Assembly: GCA_016285415.1 (NCBI GenBank)
Contig: JAEEQU010000026.1
Location: 1 to 12,336 of the forward strand
Direction: 5' to 3'
Source: Alphaproteobacteria bacterium
Lineage (GTDB): Bacteria > Pseudomonadota > Alphaproteobacteria > Rs-D84
Length of the DNA: 12,336 nt
Shown here: one piece after another, positions 12,298-12,336 of the stretch
How the letters are laid out: each line of letters begins with the position of its first letter
Position numbering within the stretch: position 1 is the first letter of the stretch
The notes under the pieces: generated by a model
What the model was told of the DNA's origin: nothing
Databases searched by the model: none
The model's input: the letters and a program-made list of their open reading frames with translations, nothing else
Translations under genes and position numbers: made by a program

Positions 12298-12336
12298 ATG
12301 AAAAGAATCTTTCTGATTTTGTGTGCAGTATTGGCA
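12298..12336 (+). CDS. Start of a probable fifth binding lipoprotein (partial)
   Basis: ATG 12298, two bases after the preceding stop, opens MKRIFLILCAVLA before the window ends. This is the same signal-peptide pattern (M-K-[KR]-[IL]-x-x-x-L-C-x-x-L) as in the four binding proteins upstream, so a fifth member is likely. Only 13 codons are visible, and the lipobox itself lies beyond the edge. Confidence 0.6.
   Translation, partial: MKRIFLILCAVLA

Overview
The window looks like chromosome from an AT-rich alphaproteobacterium, probably an uncultured, small-genome, possibly host-associated one. Three things point there by recognition rather than search. The HTH protein at 165-416 has the N-terminal domain typical of alphaproteobacterial LexA/S24-type repressors. 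The TfoX-N protein is of the type common in that class. The tRNA-Tyr has the alphaproteobacterial body with a GCCGGAGTTGG-type D-arm. The species cannot be named from this sequence.

Left part (1-1740): the cysteine-rich C-terminus of a protein that begins outside the window; a short HTH regulator on the minus strand; a 37-residue membrane protein divergent from it, with its own promoter; a bidirectional terminator; dihydrofolate reductase on the minus strand; and a TfoX N-domain protein that may be read from a leaderless mRNA.

Middle part (1718-4144): an accessory cassette inserted beside the 3' end of a tRNA-Tyr gene. The cassette carries a 328-residue protein with a Cys/His cluster, a peptidoglycan-binding-like domain and a C-terminal DUF2778/Tlde1-type L,D-transpeptidase domain, followed at once by a three-helix membrane protein. 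Around it lie four copies of the junction [hairpin terminator + tRNA-Tyr 3' tail], with tails of 7, 15, 21 and full length, plus a 44/45-bp repeat pair and several stem-loops. The first copy even repeats the end of tfoX, so tfoX and tRNA-Tyr were probably adjacent before roughly 2.1 kb entered between them. No integrase or transposase is visible. The transpeptidase gene has its own promoter and a roughly 115-nt leader with two terminator-like hairpins. I regard this cassette as the best candidate for an undescribed system: an antibacterial or lytic cell-wall enzyme with a partner membrane protein.

Right part (4206-12336): a membrane-anchored GH3 (NagZ-like) hexosaminidase on the minus strand, and divergent from it a tightly packed operon for a LIV-type (branched-chain amino acid-type) ABC importer. 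Its order is permease LivH, two lipoprotein binding proteins, permease LivM, ATPase LivG, two more binding proteins, and the first codons of what looks like a fifth. One permease pair thus appears to be served by four or five diverged binding proteins, and no LivF appears before the window ends. The operon probably imports several related small molecules such as amino acids through one channel; the ligands cannot be read from the sequence.
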